Source: UBA2336 sp037443645
GTDB lineage: Bacteria; Bacteroidota; Bacteroidia; Cytophagales; Cyclobacteriaceae
NCBI GenBank assembly: GCA_037443645.1
Contig: JBBINY010000004.1
Location: 28,900-92,899 of the forward strand
Length of the DNA: 64,000 nt
Reading direction: 5' to 3'
Shown here: positions 18,597 to 28,237 of the stretch, in pieces
How positions within the stretch are numbered: position 1 is the first letter of the stretch
How the letters are laid out: the number at the start of each line of letters is the position of its first letter
Program-made: the position numbers and the translations under genes
Notes under the pieces: model-generated
Told to the model about the DNA's origin: nothing
The model's database searches: none
The model's input: only the letters and a program-made list of their open reading frames with translations

Positions 18597-19703
18597 ATGG
18601 ATCAGGAACGACTTTCACTGCTGGCATTGCATTTTATACCCGGTGTTGGCGATTACCTGGTGCGTCAGCTAATCAGTTATTCAGGATCGGCCGAAAAAGT
18701 ATTTCAGTTACCAAAGGGAAAGCTCCTTAAAATCCCGGGGGTTGGACCCAAAACGGTTGAGGCTGTTCGAAACGGTAAACCAGTTGACCGTGCCGAGAAG
18801 GAAATCAGAAGGGCCGAAAAAGAAGGGGTACGAATCCTGTTTTATACCGACAAAGACTATCCATCAAGGCTAAAGCAAGTTCCTGATGCACCTTCCCTGC
18901 TCTACACCAAAGGCATGGTAACCTTTGAAAACGACAAAGTGGTTGGGATTGTCGGTACGCGGCAGGCCACCGCTTACGGAAAGGAGCGTGTTGATGAGCT
19001 GGTCTCTGCGCTTGTACCGCATCAGGCAGTGATTGTTAGCGGTCTTGCTTATGGCATTGACATCCATGCACACAAAGCCGCACTAACCTGTGGCCTGTCA
19101 ACACTGGCCGTTATGGGCAGCGGCATGGACATTATCTATCCCTCAGCGCATAAGGAAATTGCTAAAAAAATGCTGACTCATGGCGGCCTGGTCACTGAAA
19201 ATCCGTTTGGCACCAGGCCCGATGCACACAACTTTCCTCAACGCAACCGCATCATAGCCGGCTTGTGCGATGCCCTTGTGGTGGTAGAGGCTGCAGCCAA
19301 AGGAGGAGCGTTGATTACTGCCGAAATAGCCAACAGCTATAACCGCGATGTGTTTGCTTATCCGGGAAGCATTGGTGTTACCTATTCGGAAGGATGTAAT
19401 ACCCTGATTAAGACCAACCGGGCCCATCTTTTAACTTCCATAAAAGACCTTGAATACATAATGAACTGGAGTGCCGCACAGCCTCCCAAAAGGAAGAAAA
19501 TTGCCTTGTCGCTTGATCACCTCGATGAACAGGAGAAAGTTGTTGTTAGCCAACTCCTGCAAAAGAGCCCCGATTCAGTGGATGTGTTAAGCTGGAAAAC
19601 AAATCTGCCGGTGAGTCAACTGGCTTCGGTGCTGCTTACCCTTGAATTTAAAGGGTTTGTAAAATCGTTGCCGGGAAAACAGTATAAACTGATAACCGGA
19701 TGA
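18597..19703 (+). CDS. dprA: DNA-processing protein A
   Basis: 368 residues. DprA loads RecA onto incoming single-stranded DNA during natural transformation. Visible parts: an N-terminal helix-hairpin-helix region (KIPGVGPKTVEAV), the Rossmann core with VGIVGTRQATAYGKER, VSGLAYGIDIHAHKAAL, MGSGMDIIYPSAH, FPQRNRIIAGL and AAAKGGALITAEIA, and a C-terminal winged-helix domain after residue 300. It is 38 bases downstream of the MerR-like gene and meets the TPR gene end to end. Confidence 0.96.
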   Translation: MDQERLSLLALHFIPGVGDYLVRQLISYSGSAEKVFQLPKGKLLKIPGVGPKTVEAVRNGKPVDRAEKEIRRAEKEGVRILFYTDKDYPSRLKQVPDAPSLLYTKGMVTFENDKVVGIVGTRQATAYGKERVDELVSALVPHQAVIVSGLAYGIDIHAHKAALTCGLSTLAVMGSGMDIIYPSAHKEIAKKMLTHGGLVTENPFGTRPDAHNFPQRNRIIAGLCDALVVVEAAAKGGALITAEIANSYNRDVFAYPGSIGVTYSEGCNTLIKTNRAHLLTSIKDLEYIMNWSAAQPPKRKKIALSLDHLDEQEKVVVSQLLQKSPDSVDVLSWKTNLPVSQLASVLLTLEFKGFVKSLPGKQYKLITG

Positions 19704-20327
19704 TTACTCGTGGGGATTTTTCTGGTTACACTTCTCCTTAATCAACTCATAGGCGTTAAGGTCTCCCAGTTCACCAGCCTTACTCAGATCAAGACAGCCA
19801 TTTTTCAGGTCGCCAAATTCAATGCGTAAAATTCCACGCATGTAGTAGGCATCAACGTTTTTAGAATTAATCTTTATGATTTTGGTGCAATCGTTAATGG
19901 CATCCTGATAGGCCTGTAAAAACTGCTTTGCTTTTCCGCGGTTATAATAGGCCTCAATATAATTTTCGTTGATGGTGATGGCAGCTGTATAATCATCAAT
20001 TGCACCGTAATAATCCTGCAGTTTCATTTTTACGTTGCCTCTCGCAAAAAAAGCCTCCGCAAACCGGGGGTTCTTTTCCACCGCCAGGTTATAGTCTTTC
20101 ATGGAACCATGCCGGTCATCAAACCTGTCTTTAATATTGCCGCGCAAATAGTAGGCAGCGGCATATTCAGGATCAACCTCAATGGCTTTATTCAGGTTCA
20201 GGAGCGATTCAACGTACTCACCTTTCTCATAAAGTTCCCTGCCCCGGCTTGTAAATTCCTTTGCAGTTTGTGCATACCCCCACGTTGCAGCCAGCAAAAC
20301 CATTCCTGCCAATACCCATGTTCTCAT
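19704..20327 (-). CDS. Secreted TPR-repeat protein
   Basis: 207 residues. A signal peptide (WVLAGMVLLAATWGYA then QTA) is followed by about five tetratricopeptide repeats with the canonical Trp/Gly/Tyr/Ala/Pro spacing, for example LNLNKAIEVDPEYAAAYYLRG, AVEKNPRFAEAFFARGN and YNRGKAKQF. TPR arrays mediate protein contacts, so this is likely a periplasmic scaffold or assembly factor. It starts right at the dprA stop on the other strand and is separated by 69 bases from the HMG-CoA-lyase-like gene. Confidence 0.85.
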   Translation of the reverse strand: MRTWVLAGMVLLAATWGYAQTAKEFTSRGRELYEKGEYVESLLNLNKAIEVDPEYAAAYYLRGNIKDRFDDRHGSMKDYNLAVEKNPRFAEAFFARGNVKMKLQDYYGAIDDYTAAITINENYIEAYYNRGKAKQFLQAYQDAINDCTKIIKINSKNVDAYYMRGILRIEFGDLKNGCLDLSKAGELGDLNAYELIKEKCNQKNPHE

Positions 20328-20396
20328 CGCCCTGTTACTGTTGTTGATTGCAAACTTAACGGATTGCCCAGGCAGAAACGTTGAAACGTAATATTT

Positions 20397-21248
20397 TCAT
20401 CGGTTTGGGAAGATTTCAAGGGCTATACGCAAGGCTTTGTCAAAGGCTTCGCGGTTTAGTTGAGGCGTAGCCTTAACAGAATCTAAAAAGCCGATGATGG
20501 TTTCAGTCGCCAGGTTACCCACCAGTTCATCTTTGGCCATTGGGCACCCCCCAAAACCTTTAATTGCCCCTTCAAACCGCCTGCAACCTGCCTTCCAGGC
20601 GGCCTCAACTTTAGCCGTGGCGGTTTCAGGAGTGGAATGCAGGTGTACTCCTAGTTCGAGCCGCGGATGAGCTTGTGTAAGGTTACTGAACAAGTATGCA
20701 ATTTTTTCAGGATCAGCCACCCCAATGGTATCCGCAATCGATACGATGGTAATGCCAAGGGTTGTCAGGATGTCGGTAAAGCGGGCAACAACTTCGGCAT
20801 CGTACAGATCGCCATACGGATTACCAAAACCCATGCTGATGTACACAACCTGCTGCTTGTTGTTACGGATACACAAATCCTGAATCTCACTAACAGCATT
20901 CAGCGCTTCGGAAATTGATTTGTTCGTGTTGCGCTGCTGGAAGGTTTCTGAAATGGAAAGCGGAAATCCCAAATAAGTTATGCCTGCATGCTGAACCGCC
21001 TCTTCGGCTCCGCGCTTATTGGCAACAATAGCCAGAAGTTTTGAGCGACTTTGTTCCCAGTTCAGTTGCGCAAGTACGTCAGCCGTATCGCGCATCTGCG
21101 GAATGGCTTTGGAAGAAACAAAGCTCCCAAAATCAATGGTATCGAATCCAACCTGCAACAACTGGTTAATATACCGGACTTTTTGTGCAGTAGGGATAAA
21201 GCCTTCAATACCCTGCATGGCATCGCGCGGACACTCAATGAGTTTCAT
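20397..21248 (-). CDS. Hydroxymethylglutaryl-CoA lyase-like enzyme
   Basis: 283 residues with a TIM-barrel aldolase fold. ECPRDAMQGIEGFIPTAQKV holds the metal/Arg-Asp start, then FGSFVSSKAIPQMRD, VHLHSTPETA with the metal-binding HxH, and the catalytic loop GFGGCPMAKDELVGNLATE with the active-site Cys. The family splits HMG-CoA into acetoacetate and acetyl-CoA, the last step of leucine degradation. Homocitrate/citramalate synthases are more distant, so HMG-CoA lyase is the best call. It stands alone, without other leucine-catabolic genes. Confidence 0.9.
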   Translation of the reverse strand: MKLIECPRDAMQGIEGFIPTAQKVRYINQLLQVGFDTIDFGSFVSSKAIPQMRDTADVLAQLNWEQSRSKLLAIVANKRGAEEAVQHAGITYLGFPLSISETFQQRNTNKSISEALNAVSEIQDLCIRNNKQQVVYISMGFGNPYGDLYDAEVVARFTDILTTLGITIVSIADTIGVADPEKIAYLFSNLTQAHPRLELGVHLHSTPETATAKVEAAWKAGCRRFEGAIKGFGGCPMAKDELVGNLATETIIGFLDSVKATPQLNREAFDKALRIALEIFPNR

Positions 21249-21393
21249 ATCCTAAAATAATGGTTAAATAAAATTCAGGTAACTCGCGGTTGAAGTAAAT
21301 TTTCTACAATAGTCGGTTAAAAATGCGCTTCATCCGTAAATTGAAAAAGATTTAGAGATTTTTAGGATAAAATGCATCGAATAGAACCTTACT

Positions 21394-23169
21394 ATGCCGC
21401 TACCGGAATTTTTTGGAATCTTAGGAACGAAACGAGCTGCACACCTGTTGCGGAGAGCCGCCTTTGGTGCCACCAAGGCGCAGATTGATGCGTTTGCCTC
21501 CCTGAACCCTGGCCAGGCCATTCAACAACTCTATCAGCAGCCGTTACCTGCCACACCCCCCCCGGTTGACCCCGATACCCTGCAGCCTTGGGTAATTACC
21601 GGGGTTACCGATCCCAACAAAATGGAATTTGAGTACCTCGAATTATTCAAGCGGTGGTCTATCGGCCAGATGATGAGTGCCGGAGTACCCCCTGCTTCGG
21701 CTTTGCCTTATTCGGCACGCGAAAAACTTGTTTTCTTTCTTCATACCCATTTCACGGCCATTGCCGAAAAAATAAACAGCAGCCGGGCGCTTTACTTCCA
21801 GACTGAACTGTTCAGGTTGTATGCACTCGATGCCTTGGCGAGTCCGGTTGTACCCGCAGGCAAACTGAACTTCAAAGAACTGACAAAAAAAATAAGTGTT
21901 GATAATGCCATGCTCCGTTTACTGGACGGCAACCTGAATGTGAACGGAAGCCCCAACGAAAACTATGCCCGCGAACTGCTGGAGCTTTACTCCATAGGAA
22001 GAGGCTTGGAAAACAGCTTGCCCCCGCCCACCGGGGCTGGCGATTACATTTATTTTAAAGAGCATGACGTTCAGCAGGCCGCACGCGTACTTTCCGGGTT
22101 TGACTTCGATAACTCTTTTTCGGTGATTGATCCAGATACCCTGCTTCCCCGTGGGCGGGTGCGCGGCTCCGTAAACAACGCCTCCAGCCACGATAATGGT
22201 ATTAAACAATTTTCTACAAGCTTTATAGATCCAAACACCGGACAGCCCTACATCATACAGCCCGATCCGCTGTTGGTCAACGGTTCACAGCCCACGCAAG
22301 CCAGCGCTCTGGATGAAATCAGCCAACTGATTGAAATGATCTATACACAGGAAGAAACCGCACGGCACATCTGCCGCAAGCTGTACCGCTTTTTTGTCTA
22401 TCATGAAATTACATCAGCTATTGACACCTCCATCATTTCAGTGATGGCCGATACATTCCGCTCAAACAATTTTAAAATTCAGCCGGTTATTGAGAACCTG
22501 CTGCGAAGTCAGCATTTTTATGAAGCTGCGGCCGGTGTTGCTGATGATAAGTTTGGCGGAATTATCAAATCACCGCTGGACCTGGTAACCGGTTCGCTGC
22601 GCTTTTTCGAAGTACCCGTGCCTGCTTTGGCCACCGATCCGCAAGGTTTTTATGCCACCACCGGTGAGATTAACAACCGGTTGGATAATCAGGGCATGAG
22701 CTATTACCAGCCGTTTGATGTTGCCGGTTATGACGCCTACCATCAGTTTCCGATTTATAACCGAAGCTGGATAACCGTGAATTACCTGGTTAACCGGTAT
22801 GCCTTTATTCGAAGTTTAGTAGCAGAAATGGAACCGGGCATGTTAAAAGTTGATGTCTATGATTTTGTGCGCACAAACATCAATACCGCGTTAGCCGCCA
22901 ACGCACGTAACCTGGTTATTGAACTGGCGAAATACCTGCTGCCCGTAAGCGATAACCTGACCTTTGATACGGCCAATGATGATACCGCCACCATTACAGC
23001 CGAACGATTGAATTATTTCCTGGTGACGTTCCTTTCAGACATTGACCCCAACCCTGAAACCGCATGGACAAACCGCTGGACAAACCAGATCGGGATAGGC
23101 ACCATGACAAGCCAGCTCGAAAATTTATTCAACGCCATGTTACAGTCGCCCGAATACCAACTCCAGTAG
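21394..23169 (+). CDS. DUF1800-domain protein
   Basis: 591 residues, first gene of a four-gene operon. The body matches DUF1800: HLLRRAAFGATKAQIDAFASL at the start, LVFFLHTHFTAIAEKI, NYARELLELYSIG, ARVLSGFDF and the C-terminal KSPLDLVTGSLRFFEV block. Function is unknown; members pair with DUF1501 proteins in Bacteroidota and Planctomycetes, as here, with 3 bases between stop and next start. No obvious signal peptide is seen at the first ATG, which is odd for a partner of a secreted protein; a different start upstream is not available. Confidence 0.88.
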   Translation: MPLPEFFGILGTKRAAHLLRRAAFGATKAQIDAFASLNPGQAIQQLYQQPLPATPPPVDPDTLQPWVITGVTDPNKMEFEYLELFKRWSIGQMMSAGVPPASALPYSAREKLVFFLHTHFTAIAEKINSSRALYFQTELFRLYALDALASPVVPAGKLNFKELTKKISVDNAMLRLLDGNLNVNGSPNENYARELLELYSIGRGLENSLPPPTGAGDYIYFKEHDVQQAARVLSGFDFDNSFSVIDPDTLLPRGRVRGSVNNASSHDNGIKQFSTSFIDPNTGQPYIIQPDPLLVNGSQPTQASALDEISQLIEMIYTQEETARHICRKLYRFFVYHEITSAIDTSIISVMADTFRSNNFKIQPVIENLLRSQHFYEAAAGVADDKFGGIIKSPLDLVTGSLRFFEVPVPALATDPQGFYATTGEINNRLDNQGMSYYQPFDVAGYDAYHQFPIYNRSWITVNYLVNRYAFIRSLVAEMEPGMLKVDVYDFVRTNINTALAANARNLVIELAKYLLPVSDNLTFDTANDDTATITAERLNYFLVTFLSDIDPNPETAWTNRWTNQIGIGTMTSQLENLFNAMLQSPEYQLQ

Positions 23170-23172
23170 CCT

Positions 23173-24882
23173 ATGAAACGAAGAGACTTTTTGAAGAAGA
23201 TGCCGGTTGCCGCTGGGTTGCCTTTTGCCATTAGCGGCATCCCCATGAAGGCTATGGCCTGGAACCCGCTGGCCATGTTGGCCCAGCAAAGTGATAATGA
23301 CCGCGTACTCATCATCCTGCAACTACACGGTGGTAACGATGGCTTAAATACCCTGATTCCCATTGAGCAATACGACCTGTATTACAACCGAAGGGCAAAC
23401 ATTGCCATACCCAAACAAAACAGCCTGCGCAAAGCTATCCTGCTCGACAGTACCTTACCGGCAAACCAACAGGTGGGCTTGCATCCGGACATGCAAGCGG
23501 TAAAGGGAATGTACGATAACGGAAGGATGGCCTTTGTGCAAGGGGTTTCCTACAAGAACAACAATGGTTCGCATTTCAGAGGGAGGGACATCTGGTTTAT
23601 GGGAGGAGGCTTTGATGATTACTACCCATCGGGCTGGCTGGGACGCTACCTGGCACAGGAGTATGCCGACCTGGGCGCTTACCCCGAAGACTTCCCCAAT
23701 CCCGACATGCCCGATCCGCTGGGTATTGAAATGGGCAGCGATGTGTCGTTGATCTTTCATCAGCAAGGCAATATCCCAACCAGCATTTCGCTGAATGACC
23801 CGGCAAACTTCGCCCAGATGGTGGAAGAACTGGAAGGATTTCAGGATGTTGATATCGATCCCCGCGGCAAACCACCGGCATCGGTAGCCAATTCACCGTA
23901 CTGGCATGAAATGAACTGGATACTAGGCCTGGAGAAAAAAACCGATGACTATGCTCAGCGTCTGTACCAGGTTTACCTGGCCGGAGGAAATACTTCAGTA
24001 ACCTATCCGGAGATATATCCCTTTAACGCTCCGCGTGGCAGCAAGCGCAACCCGCTGAGCGCCCAGCTGAAATTGGTGGCCCGCCTGCTGGCCGGAGGGT
24101 GCAAAACAAAAGTGTTTATGGTAAAGATCGGGGGCTTTGATACCCATGCCGAGCAGGTAGAAAGCTATGACCCCACCATGGGCGCCCATGCCGCGCTGAT
24201 GTATCACATCGCAGCCGCCATGAAAGCATTTCAGGACGACCTGAAAGTACGCGGGCTGGAAGAACGGGTGCTTACCGTTACAACCTCTGAGTTTGGAAGG
24301 CGCATACATTCCAACGGAAGCCATGGCACCGACCACGGAACCGGTGGCCCCATCCTGATCTTCGGGAAGCATGTAAAGCCCGGTGTAAACGGTGTTGTGC
24401 CCGACATGACCCAAGACAATGTGGAAATGCAATACGATTACCGGCAGGTATATGCCAATCTGTTAAAAGACTGGATGCTGGTAGATAAGAATAAAATCAC
24501 TAATGATATTTTCTTCGGCAATTTTATTGATGGTGAAAACCCGGATGAGCCCGGAACCTTTTTTGAGCCCCTCACCCTTGCTTTGGATGTGATTACGGGA
24601 ACAGAGCCTTTCATTGCATCCCGCTTTGCGTTGAATGAATGTTACCCCAATCCGGCCCGCACGTCAACAACGTTTAGTTTCCGCATCAATGCAACCGCAC
24701 AGGTGGCTATTGATTTATATGATCAGCGGGGCAACCGCCTGACCGAAATCATAAACCAGGTTTACGAACCGGGCGAACACCGGCATATCCGCGATGTTTC
24801 TGATTTACCCCCCGGATTGTATATTTTCAGGATGAAGACCGGTTCATTTGAAGCCGCCAAAAAACTTGTAATTATCCATTAA
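23173..24882 (+). CDS. DUF1501-domain protein with twin-arginine-type signal and C-terminal T9SS sorting domain
   Basis: 569 residues. The N-terminus KRRDFLKK followed by a mildly hydrophobic stretch to about residue 30 fits a twin-arginine (Tat) signal. The DUF1501 domain follows, related to sulfatase/alkaline-phosphatase folds: LHGGNDGLNTLIPI, GVSYKNNNGSHFRGRDIW, KIGGFDTHAEQ and TTSEFGRRIHSNGSHGTDHGTG. The last 80 residues (NECYPNPARTSTTFSF to KKLVIIH) form a type A T9SS sorting domain, so it should reach the cell surface. Combining Tat with T9SS is uncommon but known for this family. Confidence 0.9.
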   Translation: MKRRDFLKKMPVAAGLPFAISGIPMKAMAWNPLAMLAQQSDNDRVLIILQLHGGNDGLNTLIPIEQYDLYYNRRANIAIPKQNSLRKAILLDSTLPANQQVGLHPDMQAVKGMYDNGRMAFVQGVSYKNNNGSHFRGRDIWFMGGGFDDYYPSGWLGRYLAQEYADLGAYPEDFPNPDMPDPLGIEMGSDVSLIFHQQGNIPTSISLNDPANFAQMVEELEGFQDVDIDPRGKPPASVANSPYWHEMNWILGLEKKTDDYAQRLYQVYLAGGNTSVTYPEIYPFNAPRGSKRNPLSAQLKLVARLLAGGCKTKVFMVKIGGFDTHAEQVESYDPTMGAHAALMYHIAAAMKAFQDDLKVRGLEERVLTVTTSEFGRRIHSNGSHGTDHGTGGPILIFGKHVKPGVNGVVPDMTQDNVEMQYDYRQVYANLLKDWMLVDKNKITNDIFFGNFIDGENPDEPGTFFEPLTLALDVITGTEPFIASRFALNECYPNPARTSTTFSFRINATAQVAIDLYDQRGNRLTEIINQVYEPGEHRHIRDVSDLPPGLYIFRMKTGSFEAAKKLVIIH

Positions 24883-24885
24883 CGT

Positions 24886-25761
24886 ATGAAGGTTTGCTAC
24901 CCGCTCATTGTCAGTCTGCTGCTGTGTACCAGCCTGGCAGCACAACAACGAAGAAAAGCACCTGCTTCATTCAATTCAGGCAACGCGCAAGACGCAAAGT
25001 TTCTTGAAAAGCAATGGTGGCTTGGTTTTAAAGCAGGAATTAACCTCTCCGGTGCCGATGTCATCACGTCCTACTCTGCATTAAGTCCGGTGAATTATAC
25101 GCCATCAGGAAAAGAATACGACAATTACTCCAAACCCGGAATTGTTGCCGGCATTGAAGTGAGTTTTTACTTCAAGGGCTTCTCGGTAAGTTTTCAACCT
25201 GCCTACCGCAACGCGATGTTTTCCTATTCAAACCAATACCTGTGGGAAGACTCCGGCATCCCCGAAAACCGCCTAGAGCTCACTTACGATCAGGAACAGC
25301 AAATCGACTATGCCGACTTTCCCTTATTGTTCCGTTATGACTTCACCAGCACCCGGCTTCGGCCTTATGTACAGCTTGGAGCAGTTTATACCCTCCTCAT
25401 CGATGCCTCCAAATCGGTAAGCATATCCGGTGTTGATTATGCTTCTGGCGGACAAAATGAATTCAATACAGAGCCGATTCGTGTTGGTGCCGCACCTCTT
25501 TTCGCAAAATACCAATGGGCTTTAGCCGGGGGGGCTGGGGTAAACTACCACGTGGGCAACATCCGGGTAAACCTGGATCTGCAGTATCGCAAGGGCATGA
25601 GCCTTGCCAACTCAACAGAGAACCGGTATGGCAATCCGCAATTAGCCGGCATTGGCGATGCGATGGACGATTTCAAAATCAATTCAATTATTGTTACCGT
25701 TGGCACGATGTTCCCGTTGCGGTTTCTTACCAAAGGCTACAGTTCCATTAACCTGAGATGA
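24886..25761 (+). CDS. Outer membrane beta-barrel protein (PorT-like)
   Basis: 291 residues. A signal peptide (CYPLIVSLLLCTSLAAQQ) leads into a mature chain with alternating aromatic strands such as WWLGFKAGINLSGADV, FKGFSVSFQPAYRN and AYTEST-like turns typical of small barrels; PorT-type proteins belong to the same group. It is the third gene in the DUF1800/DUF1501 operon, with a 3-base gap upstream, and its stop overlaps the next gene's ATG (ATGA). It may help display or retain the DUF1501 protein, but that is inference. Confidence 0.75.
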   Translation: MKVCYPLIVSLLLCTSLAAQQRRKAPASFNSGNAQDAKFLEKQWWLGFKAGINLSGADVITSYSALSPVNYTPSGKEYDNYSKPGIVAGIEVSFYFKGFSVSFQPAYRNAMFSYSNQYLWEDSGIPENRLELTYDQEQQIDYADFPLLFRYDFTSTRLRPYVQLGAVYTLLIDASKSVSISGVDYASGGQNEFNTEPIRVGAAPLFAKYQWALAGGAGVNYHVGNIRVNLDLQYRKGMSLANSTENRYGNPQLAGIGDAMDDFKINSIIVTVGTMFPLRFLTKGYSSINLR

Positions 25762-26948
25762 TGATGAGGATAACGTTATTCGTACTGATTTCGGTTTTAC
25801 TTGTTCAAACTGCCTGCGTAGAGGAAACCAATCCCGCACTGGACGAAAGTACCTTTACCAAAATCTACGACAACTACCAGTTCAGCGCTTCGTATTACCC
25901 CATCGACATCCAACAAACTTCGGATGGTGGCTACCTGATTTTGGGTGGCCGCAGGTTAACCACAACTACCTTCAGCGGCATTTACCTCCTGAAAGCGGAT
26001 AAGTTCGGAAACTTTGTGAGCGATGTATCCATTGACGAAAGCTATGTAAACCCGGTAGGCGACCTGATGAAAATCGGTGCTGATTATTACTTTCTGTGCA
26101 TGGACCCCTTAACCCTTCAAACCCACATTGCACGGGTTGATGCCGATGGCGGAGGATTTACCCCTGTGCCGGCAAGCGCTTCACTTACCTATCCGGCAGC
26201 CGCATCGTTGGATAATACCAACATTGTTGCGCTCAGCTACAACTCCGTTACGCTTCAAACAGTCATTTCGGTAATAACACCAACAGGTTCTGTTACATCA
26301 TCAAAAGGGTATACCATTGGTGCAGGTGAAGGTGTTGAAGAGCCCATCATCAATCATTACCTGCGTACGGGCCGCCAGTTCCCGTTTCAAACGGGCAGGT
26401 CGGGCGGTCTGTATTTTTTTAATGGCTTTTACAACTACACCTTTTCACTGGTATTCACCAACCTCAGTCAGGATGTGCCCAATGGCGTGGTACAGGGACA
26501 GCAGGATGACGGGGGGTTTAGTGCGGTGGTGCCGGTTGCAGGCAATACGTTTGCCGCTGCACGATTCAACTTTGGCGATAACTTTCTGCTGCCCCGGGTA
26601 ACGCTGAATTCATCAGGCATTACCTCAAGTACCGACCTGGGTGGCTTTACCCTGCCCGAACTACGTGCCAATGCTACCGTACGGATTATCCGGGCTACCC
26701 TAAAGAATCAAGACGTGCTGGTATTTGCAGCCAATACCAAATCCAATCAGGTTGGTTTGTACTTCTACGATGAAGGCACCGGTGAATTCCTCTCCAGCCG
26801 GTATGTAGGTTATTCCAATCCCCTGGAAGTCGCATCGATCAGGCAAACAGCCGAAGGAGACCTGATCATATGCGCAACAACCTATGTTGCGGGCCGGTTT
26901 GGCCGGTTCTGTCTGGTGAAGATTTCTCAAAATGATATCCGGTTATAA
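25758..26948 (+). CDS. Lipoprotein of unknown function, probable beta-propeller
   Basis: 396 residues, last gene of the DUF1800/DUF1501 operon; its ATG overlaps the upstream stop by four bases. The start is a lipoprotein signal ending VLLVQTAC, with the Cys near residue 20. The mature part has several repeated strand pairs with DGGYLILGGRR and DGGGFTPVP, a pattern like the six- or seven-bladed repeats of many Bacteroidota surface lipoproteins. No catalytic motif is seen. Likely exposed on the outer membrane. Confidence 0.7.
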   Translation: MMMRITLFVLISVLLVQTACVEETNPALDESTFTKIYDNYQFSASYYPIDIQQTSDGGYLILGGRRLTTTTFSGIYLLKADKFGNFVSDVSIDESYVNPVGDLMKIGADYYFLCMDPLTLQTHIARVDADGGGFTPVPASASLTYPAAASLDNTNIVALSYNSVTLQTVISVITPTGSVTSSKGYTIGAGEGVEEPIINHYLRTGRQFPFQTGRSGGLYFFNGFYNYTFSLVFTNLSQDVPNGVVQGQQDDGGFSAVVPVAGNTFAAARFNFGDNFLLPRVTLNSSGITSSTDLGGFTLPELRANATVRIIRATLKNQDVLVFAANTKSNQVGLYFYDEGTGEFLSSRYVGYSNPLEVASIRQTAEGDLIICATTYVAGRFGRFCLVKISQNDIRL

Positions 26949-26962
26949 CAGCGCGGGCGCTG
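26949..26962 (+). terminator. Small GC-rich hairpin at the end of the DUF1800 operon
   Basis: CAGCGC (26949-26954) and GCGCTG (26957-26962) form a six-pair stem directly after the lipoprotein stop codon. The loop is only two bases and the T tract downstream is interrupted, so termination is possible but weakly supported. Confidence 0.35.
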
Positions 26963-26996
26963 AAATATTTCACATTTTTGCAGGACACCCCGATGC

Positions 26997-28019
26997 ATGA
27001 TTCAGATACTTGAAGAGGTTGATCTTCGGCCTTACAATACCTTCGGCATAAGCGAAACAGCCCGCTATTTTGTATCCATCAAGTCCGAAGAAGACTTCCG
27101 ACAACTTCTCCGTCATCCGGTTTACCAAAACAATCCAACCTTCATTCTCGGTGGGGGCAGTAATGTGCTTTTCACAAAACCCTTCAGCGGACTGGTTGTG
27201 CATGTTACCCTGAAGGGAGTGACCATTGTAAGTGAAACCGAAACAGACGTTTTACTAAAAGCAGCTGCAGGCGAAAACTGGCACCAGCTGGTTATGCACT
27301 GCGTGGATAGAAATTATGGAGGCATTGAAAACCTGTCACTCATACCCGGAACGGTGGGTGCGGCACCCATTCAAAACATCGGGGCATATGGCGTTGAGCT
27401 GAAAGAGACGCTTCACCAGGTTGACGGCCTAGCTCTCGATACCGGCACGAGTAACGTGTTCAGCAATGCCGATTGCCGGTTTGGCTATCGCGACAGCATC
27501 TTTAAACAGGAGCTAAAAGGAAAATTTTTTATCTCAAGCGTTACTTTAAGGTTATCAAAAAAAAATCACCGTCTTCACATCGACTATGGTGCCATTCGCG
27601 ACACATTGAAGAGCATGCAGGTAACACATCCAACCATTCGTTCGGTCAGTGATGCAGTCATCCGGATAAGGTCATCCAGACTTCCAGATCCTGCTCATCT
27701 TGGCAATGCAGGAAGCTTCTTCAAGAACCCCACCGTACGTGCATCGCACTTCAGCGAACTTAAAAAACTTCATCCAAGTATACCGGGGTATGAAACTGAA
27801 AATCAACAAGTTAAAATACCTGCAGCCTGGCTCATCGAAACCTGTGGATGGAAAGGAAAACGATTGGATAACGTTGGTGTCCATGAACATCAGGCACTGG
27901 TGCTGGTAAACTTTGGTGGCGCAAAAGGCGAGGCGATGCTCCAACTTGCCTCGCAGATTCAATCCGCTGTCAGAACAAAATTTCAAATCGATTTACAATC
28001 CGAAGTGAACATCATCTGA
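26997..28019 (+). CDS. murB: UDP-N-acetylenolpyruvoylglucosamine reductase
   Basis: 340 residues, the usual length of a type I MurB. It reduces UDP-GlcNAc-enolpyruvate to UDP-MurNAc with NADPH and FAD, in the cytosol, an early step of peptidoglycan synthesis. Motifs: YNTFGISE, ILGGGSNVLFT, ENLSLIPGTVGAAPIQNIGAYGVE, the FAD-proximal RYRDS-type block seen as FGYRDSIFK, GNAGSFFKNP with the catalytic Ser, and WLIETCGWKG then HEHQALVLVN with the terminal Glu region. Transcribed alone. Confidence 0.96.
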   Translation: MIQILEEVDLRPYNTFGISETARYFVSIKSEEDFRQLLRHPVYQNNPTFILGGGSNVLFTKPFSGLVVHVTLKGVTIVSETETDVLLKAAAGENWHQLVMHCVDRNYGGIENLSLIPGTVGAAPIQNIGAYGVELKETLHQVDGLALDTGTSNVFSNADCRFGYRDSIFKQELKGKFFISSVTLRLSKKNHRLHIDYGAIRDTLKSMQVTHPTIRSVSDAVIRIRSSRLPDPAHLGNAGSFFKNPTVRASHFSELKKLHPSIPGYETENQQVKIPAAWLIETCGWKGKRLDNVGVHEHQALVLVNFGGAKGEAMLQLASQIQSAVRTKFQIDLQSEVNII

Positions 28020-28095
28020 CGACCTGAGCCAACAGGAATGTGGATAACTTTACCCTGCAAAATTTTCGTTACATGAAAATTTTCTGCTAAAAATT

Positions 28096-28125
28096 TTTGA
28101 GAATTAATTTTTTGTTATACCTTTT
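28096..28125 (+). promoter_or_regulatory. Promoter for the lysine-rich minigene
   Basis: TTTG at 28096-28099, an 18-base spacer, then TACCTTTT at 28118-28125. This fits the Bacteroidota housekeeping consensus (TTTG, 18-20 bases, TAnnTTTG) with one mismatch in the -7 box. It predicts transcription from about 28131, some 28 bases before the ATG at 28159. Confidence 0.5.
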
Positions 28126-28158
28126 CACATCTTTTTAACCTAAAAAAACAAAAACGCT

Positions 28159-28209
28159 ATGGCAAAGAAAGCGAAAAAGGCAAAGAAAGCTGCCAAGAAG
28201 AAGAAGTAA
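28159..28209 (+). CDS. Lysine/alanine-rich 16-residue minigene (possible)
   Basis: ATG at 28159, TAA at 28207-28209, encoding MAKKAKKAKKAAKKKK: 12 lysines and 3 alanines after the first Met, with no other residues. The composition resembles the tails of histone H1-like (Hc1-type) DNA-binding proteins of Bacteroidota, so nucleic-acid binding is plausible. In favour of a real unit: a promoter-like sequence at 28096-28125, an AT-rich leader, a short inverted repeat (TTAGGT/ACCTAA, 28210-28225) and a terminator at 28238-28262. It is too short to rule out a small RNA with a chance ORF. Confidence 0.45.
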   Translation: MAKKAKKAKKAAKKKK

Positions 28210-28237
28210 TTAGGTAACAACCTAACGACTTTGCGGA

